From Streptomyces diastatochromogenes (GTDB lineage Bacteria; Actinomycetota; Actinomycetes; Streptomycetales; Streptomycetaceae), in contig NZ_MCGQ01000034.1 in assembly GCF_002242805.1 (NCBI RefSeq), positions 1 through 64,000 on the forward strand: a stretch of DNA of 64,000 bases, given 5' to 3'. Made by a program: the position numbers and the translations under genes. Of this stretch, positions 1 through 9,242 are shown one piece after another; positions within the stretch are counted from its first letter, which is position 1; each line of letters begins with the position of its first letter. A model generated the notes under the pieces. The model saw nothing but the letters and a program-made list of their open reading frames with translations, was not told the origin of the DNA and ran no database searches.

Positions 1-86
1 CAATAGGGATGTTGAGGACCGATCCTTACCGACCAGTGCTACTGGATCGTTCGTACCCGAATCCGGCCGCCCCCACCAGTCCTCGC

Positions 87-107
87 GCGCCGTTCGGTGG
101 ACGGCGC
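87..107 (-). terminator. Short hairpin downstream of first GH12 gene
   Basis: A perfect 7-bp stem (GCGCCGT at 87-93, ACGGCGC at 101-107) with a 7-nt loop lies 10 bp beyond the GH12 stop codon. There is no T-run, which is normal for streptomycete terminators. The stem is short, so this is tentative. Confidence 0.35.
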
Positions 108-116
108 CGGACGGGT

Positions 117-926
117 TCAGCCGATGTCGACCGAGTACGACTTCGTGTCCAGCCGCCCGGAGCCCTTGAAGACCTCGGTGCCGGCCTCGATCCCGGAGAC
201 GTATTTGTCATTGCTCAGCAGCTTGCGCCGGACGAGTGCCTGGGTGAAGTCGTCGAGGTCGAGCGTGGTGCTCGTGGTGTTGGTGCGGCGGACGAAGGAG
301 TACACCTTCCAGCCGATGTCGCCCTGGTAGATGTCCCACATGGCGCCGCCGAGGCTGACGCTGCCGTACTTGGTGCCGAGGGGACCCGCGCCGCCCTGCC
401 GGTCGAGCCAGATCATGACCTCGTCGGTGGGCTGGTCCTGCCAGTCCGCCGTGCCCTTGGCGTGCAGCCACAGGTCGTACGACACGTTCGTCGTGCCGGG
501 GTTCGAGCTGAGGGCGAAGCTCCACTTGGCGGTGACCTTCTTGCGGTCGCCGACCCGGATCGGCAGCCCGGTGGACGCCTTGTCGACCTTCCAGCCCCAG
601 TGCCAGCCGAGGACCGTACTGGCGTACGACTTGACGTCGGAGTCCTTGCCCTTGCTGTTGGTGGCCCAGGTGTAGTCCGTCCCCCAGGAGACGGTGGAGC
701 CGGAAGCCGAGTTGTCCCAGACACACTGGGTGCCCGTGCCCTTGTCCTGGCCCCAGAGGTTGTTGTTGACGTAGTACTTGCCGAGCGTGATGGTGTCGAA
801 GGCCGCGCACTTCTTGCTCGACTCGCCGGCCTGCGCGACGGTGACGCCGGCGGCCGCCGCCAGGGCGACGGAGGCCGACAGGAGCGTCTTCGCCTTCTTC
901 GACAGGCGCGGTCTGCGGTGTTGCAT
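117..926 (-). CDS. Secreted GH12 endo-glucanase / xyloglucanase
   Basis: This 269-residue protein is a glycoside hydrolase family 12 endo-beta-1,4-glucanase, probably acting on xyloglucan outside the cell. A basic N-terminus and a hydrophobic stretch at about residues 13-32 form a Sec-type signal ending near AQA. The single GH12 jelly-roll domain follows. The expected catalytic glutamates are visible: nucleophile E169 in TDEVMIWLD and acid/base E251 in GIEAGTEVF. No carbohydrate-binding module is attached. The gene diverges from the LacI-family regulator across a region with two GAAGCGCTTC palindromes, so it is probably a repressor target. A second GH12 at 4330-5043 is clearly different in sequence. 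The family is secure; xyloglucan specificity is inferred from the neighbouring exo-enzymes. Confidence 0.9.
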   Translation of the reverse strand: MQHRRPRLSKKAKTLLSASVALAAAAGVTVAQAGESSKKCAAFDTITLGKYYVNNNLWGQDKGTGTQCVWDNSASGSTVSWGTDYTWATNSKGKDSDVKSYASTVLGWHWGWKVDKASTGLPIRVGDRKKVTAKWSFALSSNPGTTNVSYDLWLHAKGTADWQDQPTDEVMIWLDRQGGAGPLGTKYGSVSLGGAMWDIYQGDIGWKVYSFVRRTNTTSTTLDLDDFTQALVRRKLLSNDKYVSGIEAGTEVFKGSGRLDTKSYSVDIG

Positions 927-1013
927 CGGGGGTCCTTCCGGGGGACGGTTCGTCTGCCGCCTCCCTGTGGCCGCCGGCCCGCCGAATGGTTGCCGAACCT
1001 ACGGCCCGGAATT

Positions 1014-1035
1014 GCTGTCGAAGCGCTTCGACAGC
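1014..1035. promoter_or_regulatory. LacI-family operator 1 (22-bp perfect palindrome)
   Basis: A 22-bp perfect palindrome centred on GTCGAAGCGCTTCGAC lies between the divergent GH12 gene and the LacI-family gene, about 90 bp upstream of the GH12 start. The central CG and two-fold symmetry are typical of LacI/GalR-family operators. The core recurs at 1110-1119, 15457-15470 and 15639-15652. Confidence 0.8.
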
Positions 1036-1108
1036 CTATGGACACCCACCCCCGCTGAAGCTACTGTTAATACACCCTCACTCACCCTTGTCAGCCCCTG
1101 CGCAGTGT

Positions 1109-1121
1109 CGAAGCGCTTCAC
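1109..1121. promoter_or_regulatory. LacI-family operator 2 (GAAGCGCTTC core)
   Basis: The 10-bp palindromic core GAAGCGCTTC (1110-1119) sits 20 bp upstream of the regulator's ATG, just before its ribosome binding site. This position fits autorepression. The outer positions match the palindrome less well than operator 1. Confidence 0.7.
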
Positions 1122-1138
1122 AAAGCTTGGAGAGCTGG

Positions 1139-2152
1139 ATGGTCACCCTCGCCGAGGTCGCCCAGCACGCCGGAGTCTCGGCGAGCACGGTGAGCTATGT
1201 CCTCAGCGGCAAGCGGTCCATCTCCGCCACCACCCGGCAGCGGGTCGAGCAGAGCATCCGGGACCTCGGCTACCACCCGAACGCGGGCGCGCGCGCCCTG
1301 GCGAGCAACCGGTCGAACATCATCGCGCTGATGATCCCGCTGCGCACCGACATGTACGTGCCGGTGATGATGGAGATCGCCATCGCGGTGGCCACCACGG
1401 CACGTATGCACGGGTACGACGTCCTGCTGCTCACCGGCGAGGAGGGTCCCGACGCGGTACGCCGGGTCACCGGCAGCGGTCTTGCCGACGCGATGATCCT
1501 GATGGACGTCGAGCTGGAGGACGAGCGGCTGCCGCTGCTGCGGGGGACCGACCAGCCCTCGGTGCTGATCGGCCTGCCCGCCGACACCACCGGTCTGACC
1601 TGCGTGGATCTGGACTGGAGTGCGACGGGTGCGCTGTGCGTGGAGCATCTGGCGGGGCTCGGACACCGTGACATCGCTGTCATCGGCGAGGCCCCGGCGG
1701 TCTACGAGCGGCACACCGGCTTCGCCGAGCGCACCCTCGACGGGCTCCGCTCCCGCGCCCGCGAGACGGGCCTGCGGGTGCTGCACCGCCCGTGCGAGGG
1801 CGGGTACGACGCGATGGCCGTGACGCTGGCCCGGATCCTCGACGAGCGCCCGGGCACCACCGGGTTCGTCGTGCAGAACGAGTCCGCGGTGGAGCCGCTG
1901 CTCGCGCTGCTGCGCCAGCAGGGCCGGGCCGTGCCCGAGGACGTGTCGGTGGTCGCGATCTGCCCGGACCAGGTCGCGGTGCAGGCCTCGGTGCGGCTGA
2001 CCTCGGTCGCCATCCCCGCGCAGGAGATGGGCCGGCACGCCGTGCAGCACCTGGTGGCCAAGCTGGACGGGCGGGGCAGCGACGAGGTCGTGCTGATCGC
2101 GCCCGAGCTGACGGTACGGGCGAGTTCGGGACCGGCGCCCGCCGCCTCCTGA
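1139..2152 (+). CDS. LacI-family transcriptional regulator of the xyloglucan locus
   Basis: This 337-residue LacI/GalR-family repressor has an N-terminal helix-turn-helix (VTLAEVAQHAGVSASTVSYVLSG begins at residue 2), a hinge at about residues 45-60, and a periplasmic-binding-protein-like sugar-sensing domain to the end. I chose ATG 1139 because GGAGAG lies 4 bp upstream and the family normally starts with this HTH; the longer upstream reading adds about 50 non-conserved residues. It lies 86 bp upstream of the GH31 gene on the same strand. The nearby GAAGCGCTTC sites suggest it represses itself, GH12, and the distal transporter/GH3 promoters. The inducer is presumably a xyloglucan-derived sugar; this is inference. 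Confidence 0.92.
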   Translation: MVTLAEVAQHAGVSASTVSYVLSGKRSISATTRQRVEQSIRDLGYHPNAGARALASNRSNIIALMIPLRTDMYVPVMMEIAIAVATTARMHGYDVLLLTGEEGPDAVRRVTGSGLADAMILMDVELEDERLPLLRGTDQPSVLIGLPADTTGLTCVDLDWSATGALCVEHLAGLGHRDIAVIGEAPAVYERHTGFAERTLDGLRSRARETGLRVLHRPCEGGYDAMAVTLARILDERPGTTGFVVQNESAVEPLLALLRQQGRAVPEDVSVVAICPDQVAVQASVRLTSVAIPAQEMGRHAVQHLVAKLDGRGSDEVVLIAPELTVRASSGPAPAAS

Positions 2153-2238
2153 CGTACCCCCTTCTCACTGCCTCGCGGCTGCGGGGCACACCTCTGCCTG
2201 CTGTCCCTGTCTGCACTCCTTACTTCAGGAGCATGCCC

Positions 2239-4281
2239 GTGAACCAGCCTGCCGGAATTCAGCCCAAGGTCAGCCTCGCCCAGTCCTCCCCCACCGTCGG
2301 CACCTTCCGTGAGCGGGACGGCGCCCTGGAGTGGAGCGGCCGTCAGGAGACGGTGCGGATCGAGCCGTGGGGTCCGGACGCGGTCCGGGTGCGCGCCCGC
2401 CTCGGCGGCCCGGTGCTGGAGGATCTGCCGGGCGCGCTGCTGGACGCACCGCCGGCCACCGCGAGCACCGTCAAGATCGCCGAAGAACATGGCCTGTTGA
2501 CGGTCGGGGCGCTGACCGTCGAGGTGACCGCCGAGGGGCTGGTCCGCTTCCTGCGCACCGACGACCGCTCGGAACTGCTCGCCGAGGAGCGCGCCCACTT
2601 CTGGTGGCCCGGCTCCCGCCTGTACACGGCCGTCGGCAACGGCCACCACCGCCTGGAACAGCGCTTTTCCGCGTACGAGGGCGAGAAGCTGTACGGCCTC
2701 GGCCAGCACCAGCACGGCCGCCTCGACCAGAAGGGCCTCGTGCTGGACCTGGTGCAGCGCAACGCCGAGGTGAGCGTCCCGGTGCTGGTCTCCAGCCGGG
2801 GCTACACCCTGCTGTGGAACAACCCGGCGATCGGCCGGGTGGAGCTGGCGGCCAACGGCACCCGCTGGGTGGCCGACTCGGCGCGGCAGCTCGACTACTG
2901 GATCACCGCGGGCACCCCGGCCGACGGCCAGCGCGCCTACAGCGCGGTGACCGGGCGTTCGCCGATGCTCCCGGAGTGGGCGGCGGGCTTCTGGCAGTGC
3001 AAGCTGCGCTACCGCACCCAGGACGAACTCCTCACCGTGGCACGGGAGTACAGGCGCCGGGGCCTGCCCATCTCCGCCATCGTCTGCGACTTCTTCCACT
3101 GGACCCACCTGGGCGAGTGGAGGTTCGACCCGAAGGAGTGGCCCGACCCGGCCGCGATGGTCCGCGAGCTGGACGAGCTGGGCATCAAGCTGGTGGTCAG
3201 CGTCTGGCCCTCGGTCTCGCCGCTGTCCGAGAACCACCCGCTCATGGAGCAGCGCGGCTACCTCATCGGCACCCAGTACGGCCCGATGGCGCACGCCGAC
3301 TGGCCGGACAAGGGCGTCGACTCCACCGTCCAGGTGGCCTTCTACGACGCCACGAACCCCGAGGCACGGGAGTTCGTGTGGTCCCGCGTCCGCGACAACT
3401 ACCTCGCCCCGTACGGCATCACGGCCTTCTGGCTGGACGCCTGCGAGCCCGAGCTGAAGCCGGGCTTCCCGGAGAACCTGCGCTACTGGGCGGGCCCGGG
3501 TCTGGAGGTCGGCAACCTCTACCCGCGCGAGAACGCCCGCACCTTCTACGAGGGCCTGCTGGCGGCGGGCGAGTCGGAGGTGGTCTCGCTCAACCGCTCG
3601 GCGTGGGCGGGCAGTCAGCGCTACGGCGCCGCCCTGTGGTCGGGTGACATCGGCACCGACTTCGCGACCCTGCGCCGCCAGATCGCGGCCGGCCTCAACA
3701 CCGCGCTCTCCGGCATCCCCTGGTGGAACACCGACATCGGCGGCTTCCACGGCGGCGACCCGGACGACCCCTCGTACCGCGAGGTCATGGTCCGCTGGTT
3801 CCAGTTCGGCGCGCTGTCCCCGCTGATGCGCCTGCACGGCTTCCGTGACCCGGGCACGCCGCTGGGCCCGGACATGACCGGCGGCCCGAACGAGGTGTGG
3901 TCGTACGGCGAGGAGGCCGGCGCGATCCTGGAGAAGTACCTGCGGCTGCGCGAGCGCCTGAAGCCGTATGTGCTCCAGGTGATGCGGGAGGCGCACGAGG
4001 AAGGACAGCCCGTGCTGCGGCCGTTGTTCCTGGAGTTCCCCGACGACCAGGCGGCCTGGTCCGTCGACGACGCCTACCTCTTCGGCCGCGACCTGCTGGT
4101 CGCCCCGGTGCTGACGGCGGGGGCCACGGCCCGCACGACGTACCTTCCGGCGGGCGCGCGCTGGACGGACGCCTGGACGGGTGAGACGTACGAGGGCGGT
4201 ACGGCGGTGACGGTGGACGCCCCGCTGGACCGTATCCCGCTGTTCCTGCGGGACGGCGCGGAGCTGCCGATCGCCGGCTGA
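2239..4281 (+). CDS. GH31 alpha-xylosidase (cytoplasmic)
   Basis: A family 31 glycoside hydrolase of about 680 residues, probably an alpha-xylosidase removing the non-reducing-end xylose of xyloglucan oligosaccharides. It has an N-terminal beta-sandwich, then the (beta/alpha)8 barrel with nucleophile D400 in FWLDACEPE and probable acid/base D470 in SGDIGTDF, followed by WWNTDIGGFHGG and C-terminal beta domains. There is no signal peptide, so it acts in the cytoplasm. The start is a choice between ATG 2233 and GTG 2239: AGGAG at 2227-2231 is only 1 nt from the ATG but 7 nt from the GTG, so GTG is preferred. It ends at a strong bidirectional hairpin. Alpha-glucosidase activity cannot be excluded from sequence alone. 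Confidence 0.88.
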   Translation: MNQPAGIQPKVSLAQSSPTVGTFRERDGALEWSGRQETVRIEPWGPDAVRVRARLGGPVLEDLPGALLDAPPATASTVKIAEEHGLLTVGALTVEVTAEGLVRFLRTDDRSELLAEERAHFWWPGSRLYTAVGNGHHRLEQRFSAYEGEKLYGLGQHQHGRLDQKGLVLDLVQRNAEVSVPVLVSSRGYTLLWNNPAIGRVELAANGTRWVADSARQLDYWITAGTPADGQRAYSAVTGRSPMLPEWAAGFWQCKLRYRTQDELLTVAREYRRRGLPISAIVCDFFHWTHLGEWRFDPKEWPDPAAMVRELDELGIKLVVSVWPSVSPLSENHPLMEQRGYLIGTQYGPMAHADWPDKGVDSTVQVAFYDATNPEAREFVWSRVRDNYLAPYGITAFWLDACEPELKPGFPENLRYWAGPGLEVGNLYPRENARTFYEGLLAAGESEVVSLNRSAWAGSQRYGAALWSGDIGTDFATLRRQIAAGLNTALSGIPWWNTDIGGFHGGDPDDPSYREVMVRWFQFGALSPLMRLHGFRDPGTPLGPDMTGGPNEVWSYGEEAGAILEKYLRLRERLKPYVLQVMREAHEEGQPVLRPLFLEFPDDQAAWSVDDAYLFGRDLLVAPVLTAGATARTTYLPAGARWTDAWTGETYEGGTAVTVDAPLDRIPLFLRDGAELPIAG

Positions 4282-4286
4282 GCACG

Positions 4287-4324
4287 GCAGAGGGGCCGGC
4301 CCCGGGCGGGACCGGCCCCTCTGC
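4287..4324. terminator. Bidirectional terminator between GH31 and GH12
   Basis: A perfect 13-bp stem (GCAGAGGGGCCGG at 4287-4299, its complement at 4312-4324) with a 12-nt loop lies between the convergent GH31 and second GH12 stop codons, 5 bp from each. It can serve both strands. Confidence 0.8.
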
Positions 4325-4329
4325 GTTGC

Positions 4330-5043
4330 TCAGCTGCTGCTGACGCCGTAGCTGTTGGTGACGAAGTCCATCCCGCCGGACGACGAGGTGATCTCGTAGC
4401 CGAACTGCAGGTCACCGATGGTCACGTCGCCGAACCAGCCCTTGGTGTCCTTGATCCACTTCAGGATCGGCAGGATGTTCACCGTGCCGGAGCTGGAGTT
4501 GGAGCTGCGGACGAAGGAGAAGACGTCGTTGGAGCCGTTGTTGCCCTTGTAGACGGTCCAGGTGGAACCGCCGAGGGTGAGGGAGCCCTGTGAGGTGCCG
4601 AGCGGGCCGACGGCTCCGGTCTTGTTGACCCAGAGCATGACCTCGTACTTGTAGCCGGTGTCCCAGATGTCGTACGACGTGTTGTACGCGCCGGACGACG
4701 GCACGGTGACGTTGTAGCTGCTGGTGAGCGAGGAGAGGGAGGTGATCGACTTGTTGATCACCTTCTTGGCGTTGGGGTAGGACTTGATGCCCCCGGTGTT
4801 CGGGTGGTCCGCCCAGACACCCCAGTTGGTGCCGGAGTTGGCCCAGATGCACTGGCTGCCGGCGCCGGAGCCCCAGATGTTGTTGTAGAGGGTGTAGCCG
4901 TTCAGCGTGGTGTTGCCCCACTGGTCGCAGGAGTTCCAGACGGCGGCGGAGGCGGGTGCCGAGGCGAGGCCGACGGTGGCGCCGAGGGCCAGGGCGGGGG
5001 CGATCAGGGCCTTGGCGACCCTGCTCAGCGTGCTTGTTGCCAT
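4330..5043 (-). CDS. Second secreted GH12 endo-glucanase
   Basis: A 237-residue secreted GH12 enzyme and the last gene of the minus-strand xyloglucan operon. A Sec signal (hydrophobic residues about 10-28, cleavage near ASA-AVW) precedes one catalytic domain. Likely catalytic glutamates are E134 in YKYEVMLWVN and E217 in FGYEITSS. ATG 5043 is preferred to the ATG at 5058 because GAAGGG lies between them at proper spacing for the inner start. The gap to the upstream GH95 gene is 36 bp, consistent with co-transcription. It differs strongly from the GH12 at 117-926, so the two may cut the polymer differently. Confidence 0.88.
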   Translation of the reverse strand: MATSTLSRVAKALIAPALALGATVGLASAPASAAVWNSCDQWGNTTLNGYTLYNNIWGSGAGSQCIWANSGTNWGVWADHPNTGGIKSYPNAKKVINKSITSLSSLTSSYNVTVPSSGAYNTSYDIWDTGYKYEVMLWVNKTGAVGPLGTSQGSLTLGGSTWTVYKGNNGSNDVFSFVRSSNSSSGTVNILPILKWIKDTKGWFGDVTIGDLQFGYEITSSSGGMDFVTNSYGVSSS

Positions 5044-5079
5044 GGGTGTCCCTTCCATGGGTGGGGGGAGTTCTCCGGG

Positions 5080-7275
5080 TTACCGCGCCCCCAGGGTGAG
5101 GACGCGGTCTTCTCCGGCGACGAGGTCGAGCGGCTCCGCGCCGGAGGAAGTCCGCAGTTCGATGCGGTGGGTGCGGCCGGGCTTGATGACGGCCCGAGCG
5201 CGGTCGGGGGTCCAGCTGAGGTCGATCTCCGCGCCGAACCGGGTCCGTACGCCCCTCAGTTCGCCCCGCGGGCAGGCGTCCGGGACGGCCGGCAGCAGGA
5301 CGAGCCGGTCCGGGGTGGACTGCACGAGCATCTCGATCAGCACGGCGGGGAGGGTGTGCGCGGCGTCCGCGTTGTAGACGTCCCGGTTCGGGTAGTGGGC
5401 GCTCATCAGGGAGGCGTGGAAGAAGTCGCCCCGCAGGACCTGGCGCAGGGCGTGCGCGACCCGGTCGGGGTTCCTGAGCCGGGCCGCGATCAGGGCGTGG
5501 TGGAGATGGCCGTGGGCCGAGTGGTTCTCCGCGCCACGCAGCGCGAGGGCGCGGTGGGCGGCGGCGGCCAGGTCCGGGGTGTCGTAGGGAGTGATCTCGT
5601 CCAGGGGCCAGACGCCGTAGAGATGGCTGAGGTGGCGGTGGTCGTAGGTGTCGTCCAGGCCGGGCCAGGCCCACTCGGCGAGGGCGCCGTCGGCATTGAT
5701 CCGGTGCGGGGGCAGACGGTCGGCCAACTCCCGCCATTTCTGGGCCTGTTCGGGATGGTAGGCGGCAGCGGTCAGCAGGGCGTGCCGGGCGGCGGAGAGG
5801 TCCATGGCCGCGTTGAGCGTGCCCCAGCTCGCGTTCGCGGGACGGTTCTCGGGCGAGTAGGACGGGACGACGACGAGGTGGCCGTCGGCGTCGGTGCGGG
5901 TGAGGAAGTCCTCGTAGAAGGCGGCGATCTCGGCGAGCACGGCGGCCGTGCGCGGGTCCTGTGCGCCACGGGTCTCGTCGTGGTCGACCAGCGGTTTGAG
6001 CAGCCAGTCGGCGCCGGCCGTCCACAGCTGGTGGGGGTACTCGCGGTCGAAGTGGTACGTGTACCCGGACTCACCGTCGGTGTGCGTGGGGGCGACCACG
6101 CCCCGGGCACCGAAGACGGCGCGCGCGTTCTCCCGCCAGTCCGGGAGCTGACGGTGGATCAGGTTGGCGTGCGCGTCCGTCACTTCCGGCAGGGCGGCGG
6201 CCGCAGCCGAGGCGGTCTGCAGGTTGAGGTTGGCGTTCGTGGTGAACGCCCCGGACCAGGCCGTGTTCCAGTCGCCGGTCCACAGGCCGGTCAGGCGGGG
6301 CGGGAGCAGGCCGCTGCTGGAGAGCAGGTGGTAGCGGCCGGCGGCGAAGAGCCGTTCCAGCAGGGCGGTGCTGTGCGGGCGCTTGAGCAGCTCGGAGCCG
6401 GGCAGGGTGCGGTCGGCCGGGTCGGCGCCCAGGTCGAGGGTGACCCGCCGGTAGGCGGTGCGGTGGCGGTCCAGGTGGCGGCCGAGGAGATCCTCGTACG
6501 ACCCCTCGCCGCTCCCCAGGAGGTCGCGCAGCTCCCGGCCCTCGGCGACCACGTCCAGGTCGCCGGTGTGCCGGCGCACCCGGGTCAGCAGCAGCACCGA
6601 GCGGGCGCCGGCGACGCTGACGCCCGGCGGGACCAGTTCGGTGGTGCCACCGAAGGCCGCGACCAGGGTCACGCCGGTGTAGGCGCGGTCGCTGTCCGGG
6701 TAGCGGGCGCGCAGGCTCAGCAGGGCGCCCTCGGGGGTGAGGAGCGCGCCGTGGCCGACGCCCAGGCCGGCCGGGGCGCCCGGGAGCCGGTGGTCCAGCG
6801 AGACGACCAGGTCGGCCGCCGTGACCTCCTGCACGATCACGTCGTCCGCGCGGGAGACGAAGAGGCGGCTGTGCCAGTCGGCGCAGGCGGCCGTGACCTC
6901 GCCGGTGGTGAAGTCGACGGCCCGGCGGTAGCCGCCGCGCACGCTGTCGGCCGGCCTGCTCAGCCGTATCTGGAAGGCCGGATGGAACGGCTGCACCCAC
7001 TGGAGCGGACGGCCGTCGGTGAAGCTCTCGGCCACCGTGCGGTCCCCGGCGAGCAACCGGTCCTGGAGGGCCGGGAGTTCGGCGGCGAGGCGGGGCGGCC
7101 GGGCGTGTTCGCTGCCGTTGGGGCGGACCAGGGTGTGCTGGGTGACGATGACCCGGTCGTCGTTCGGATCACCGAACACAAGGGCGCCGTGGTGGCCGTT
7201 GCCGCTCAGGAAGGCGTCCTCCCAGCGGGTGGCCGGGGCCGGCTCCCAGGTGCCGTGGACGGGTACGTGGCTCAT
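5080..7275 (-). CDS. GH95 alpha-L-fucosidase (cytoplasmic)
   Basis: A 731-residue family 95 glycoside hydrolase, expected to remove terminal alpha-1,2-L-fucose from xyloglucan side chains by inversion; some GH95 members are alpha-L-galactosidases. It begins with the N-terminal beta domain (WEDAFLSGNGHHGALVFG). The helical barrel contains the asparagine pair typical of the active site in TTNANLNLQ, and HRHLSHLYGVWP near the C-terminus. No signal peptide is visible, so imported fucosylated oligosaccharides are the likely substrate. It overlaps the GH42 stop by 4 bp, indicating translational coupling. Confidence 0.88.
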   Translation of the reverse strand: MSHVPVHGTWEPAPATRWEDAFLSGNGHHGALVFGDPNDDRVIVTQHTLVRPNGSEHARPPRLAAELPALQDRLLAGDRTVAESFTDGRPLQWVQPFHPAFQIRLSRPADSVRGGYRRAVDFTTGEVTAACADWHSRLFVSRADDVIVQEVTAADLVVSLDHRLPGAPAGLGVGHGALLTPEGALLSLRARYPDSDRAYTGVTLVAAFGGTTELVPPGVSVAGARSVLLLTRVRRHTGDLDVVAEGRELRDLLGSGEGSYEDLLGRHLDRHRTAYRRVTLDLGADPADRTLPGSELLKRPHSTALLERLFAAGRYHLLSSSGLLPPRLTGLWTGDWNTAWSGAFTTNANLNLQTASAAAAALPEVTDAHANLIHRQLPDWRENARAVFGARGVVAPTHTDGESGYTYHFDREYPHQLWTAGADWLLKPLVDHDETRGAQDPRTAAVLAEIAAFYEDFLTRTDADGHLVVVPSYSPENRPANASWGTLNAAMDLSAARHALLTAAAYHPEQAQKWRELADRLPPHRINADGALAEWAWPGLDDTYDHRHLSHLYGVWPLDEITPYDTPDLAAAAHRALALRGAENHSAHGHLHHALIAARLRNPDRVAHALRQVLRGDFFHASLMSAHYPNRDVYNADAAHTLPAVLIEMLVQSTPDRLVLLPAVPDACPRGELRGVRTRFGAEIDLSWTPDRARAVIKPGRTHRIELRTSSGAEPLDLVAGEDRVLTLGAR

Positions 7276-9242
7276 GACCGCAGCACCGCCACGCCGTAGC
7301 GGCCGAGGGTGACCTCACCGGTGACGGTCGTATCGCCGAGCAGCTCGTGGTGGGTGCCCGGGACCTCGACGGCGACCGGCTCACGCCCGTGGTTGAGCAG
7401 GAACAGCAGCTCGCCCCGGCGCACCGCCTCGACGCCCGCCGGAAGCCCGTCGAGCACCGGGCGCACGCCCGCCTCGGCGGCGATCCGGGCGAGCAGCGCG
7501 CGCAGCGCGTCCGGTTCGGGGAGCGTGGAGACGTACCAGGCGCGGCCCCGGCGCAGCACGGCGGGCAGTCCGTCCAGCTCGCCGCCCTTGTACGGCACCG
7601 TCTCGGCGGCTCCGGGCTCCGGCTCGATCTCCTCCGACCACAGGGTGCCGCGGAAGCCGTCGCACTCCACGGTCTCCCCCGGCTCCAGCGGCCACCACTC
7701 GTGCAGCGTGCGGATGCCGAACAGCTCGCGCAGCCGGGCGTCCATCCCGCCGGGCCGTACCCGGTCGTCCTCGTCGGCGACGCCGGTGAGGAAGCCGGAG
7801 ACCAGGGTGCCGCCGTCGCGGACGTACGCGAGGAGGTTGGCGATGGCGGTGTCGGTGAGGAGGTAGAGCTGCGGTACGAGCACGCACTTGTAGCGGGACA
7901 GGTCGTGCTCCGGATGGGCGAAGTCGGTGCCGAGGTGGGACTCCCACAGGGCCCGGTGCCAGGCGTGCAGCACGTCCGGCAGGTCGACCTCGGTGGACAG
8001 CCGGCCCTCGTGGGCACCGGCCCACCAGGAGTGCCAGTCGTGCAGGATCGCGATCTCGGCACCGCTGTGCCGCCCGGCCACCTGGGGACCGATCCGGGCG
8101 AGTTCGTTGCCGAGCTGTCTGACCTCCTGGTACGTACGGCCCTGCTCCCCCGCGTGGCTCACCATGCCGGAGTGGAACTTCTCGGCGCCCTGCCGGGACT
8201 GGCGCCACTGGAAATAGCAGACGGCGTCGGCGCCCCGGGCGACGGCCTGGAAGGACCAGAGCCGGTTGAGACCGCGCGGCTTGGGGTGGTTCACACCACG
8301 CCAGTTGACGGGTCCGGCCGCCTGCTCCATGAGCATCCAGGGGCCGCGCGCCTGCGACCGGGTGAGGTCGTGCACCAGGGCCCCGCGCTGGGCGCCGAGC
8401 GGGTCACGCGGATCGGGATAGAGGTCGACGGAGACGACGTCCTCCTCCGCCGCCCAGCGCCAGGCGTCCTGCCCGAACCACAGCGGCATGAAGTTGCTGG
8501 TCACCGGAAGGTGCGGGGTGTGCCTTCGGACGATGTCCCGCTCGGCCGTGTAGCACTCCAGCAGCATGTCGGAGGTGAAGCGGCGGAAGTCCAGCACCTG
8601 GGCCGGGTTGTGCAGGTAGTGCACGCGGCGCGGGGGCAGGATGCCGTCCCAGGTGTCGTAGCCCTGGCTCCAGAACGCCGTGCCCCAGGCGGAGTTGAGG
8701 GCGTCGAGGGTGCCGTACCGCTCCCGCAGCCAGCGGCGGAAGGCGGCGGCCGCCTCGTCGCCGTGGTCGAAGGTGCAGTACTCGTTGTTGATGTGCCACA
8801 TCGTGAGGGCCGGGTGGGCGGCGTAGCGGGCGGCCAGGTCCTCGGTGATGGCGGCGGCGTAACGGCGGTAGGTGGCGCTGGAGTGCGAGAAGTGCTGGCG
8901 CCCGCCCCACCACTCGATCCGCCCGTCGGCGTCCCGGGGCAGGGTGTCCGGGTGCAGCCGGCCGAGCCAGGGCGGCGGGGAGCAGGTCGGGGTGGCGAGG
9001 ACGACGCCGATGCCGTTCTCGTGCATCAGATCCATCAGCCGGTCCAGCCAGCCGAACTCCCGCCGTCCCGGCTCCGGTTCGAGCTTCGCCCAGGAGAAGA
9101 CGCCGAGGGTCACGGAGTTGACGCCGGCGTCCCGCATCAGCCGGACGTCCTCGGGCCAGGTCTCCTCGGGCCACTGCTCCGGGTTGTAGTCGCCGCCGAA
9201 GAGGACGCGGCCTCGGGTGGCGTCGGCGAGGGTCGGCTTCAT
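7272..9242 (-). CDS. GH42 beta-galactosidase (cytoplasmic)
   Basis: A 656-residue GH42 beta-galactosidase. The N-terminal barrel starts with GRVLFGGDYNPEQWP; acid/base E154 lies in MWHINNEYC and nucleophile E306 in WMLMEQAAG. A trimerisation domain and a C-terminal small beta domain follow. There is no export signal. In a xyloglucan pathway it would remove the beta-1,2-linked galactose exposed after fucose removal. It overlaps both neighbours by 4 bp (GH74 upstream, GH95 downstream), so the three genes form a coupled unit. Confidence 0.92.
   Translation of the reverse strand: MKPTLADATRGRVLFGGDYNPEQWPEETWPEDVRLMRDAGVNSVTLGVFSWAKLEPEPGRREFGWLDRLMDLMHENGIGVVLATPTCSPPPWLGRLHPDTLPRDADGRIEWWGGRQHFSHSSATYRRYAAAITEDLAARYAAHPALTMWHINNEYCTFDHGDEAAAAFRRWLRERYGTLDALNSAWGTAFWSQGYDTWDGILPPRRVHYLHNPAQVLDFRRFTSDMLLECYTAERDIVRRHTPHLPVTSNFMPLWFGQDAWRWAAEEDVVSVDLYPDPRDPLGAQRGALVHDLTRSQARGPWMLMEQAAGPVNWRGVNHPKPRGLNRLWSFQAVARGADAVCYFQWRQSRQGAEKFHSGMVSHAGEQGRTYQEVRQLGNELARIGPQVAGRHSGAEIAILHDWHSWWAGAHEGRLSTEVDLPDVLHAWHRALWESHLGTDFAHPEHDLSRYKCVLVPQLYLLTDTAIANLLAYVRDGGTLVSGFLTGVADEDDRVRPGGMDARLRELFGIRTLHEWWPLEPGETVECDGFRGTLWSEEIEPEPGAAETVPYKGGELDGLPAVLRRGRAWYVSTLPEPDALRALLARIAAEAGVRPVLDGLPAGVEAVRRGELLFLLNHGREPVAVEVPGTHHELLGDTTVTGEVTLGRYGVAVLRS

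Noticed and set aside
986..1138. Longer LacI-family N-terminus (51 extra residues)
   Set aside because: It would read through both operators, and the HTH normally starts at residues 2-5 of this family, as with ATG 1139.
4804..7299. 831-residue plus-strand open frame opposite GH95 and GH12
   Set aside because: High-GC antisense artefact; Gly/Val/Gln-rich with no motifs. The minus-strand GH95 frame is clearly coding.
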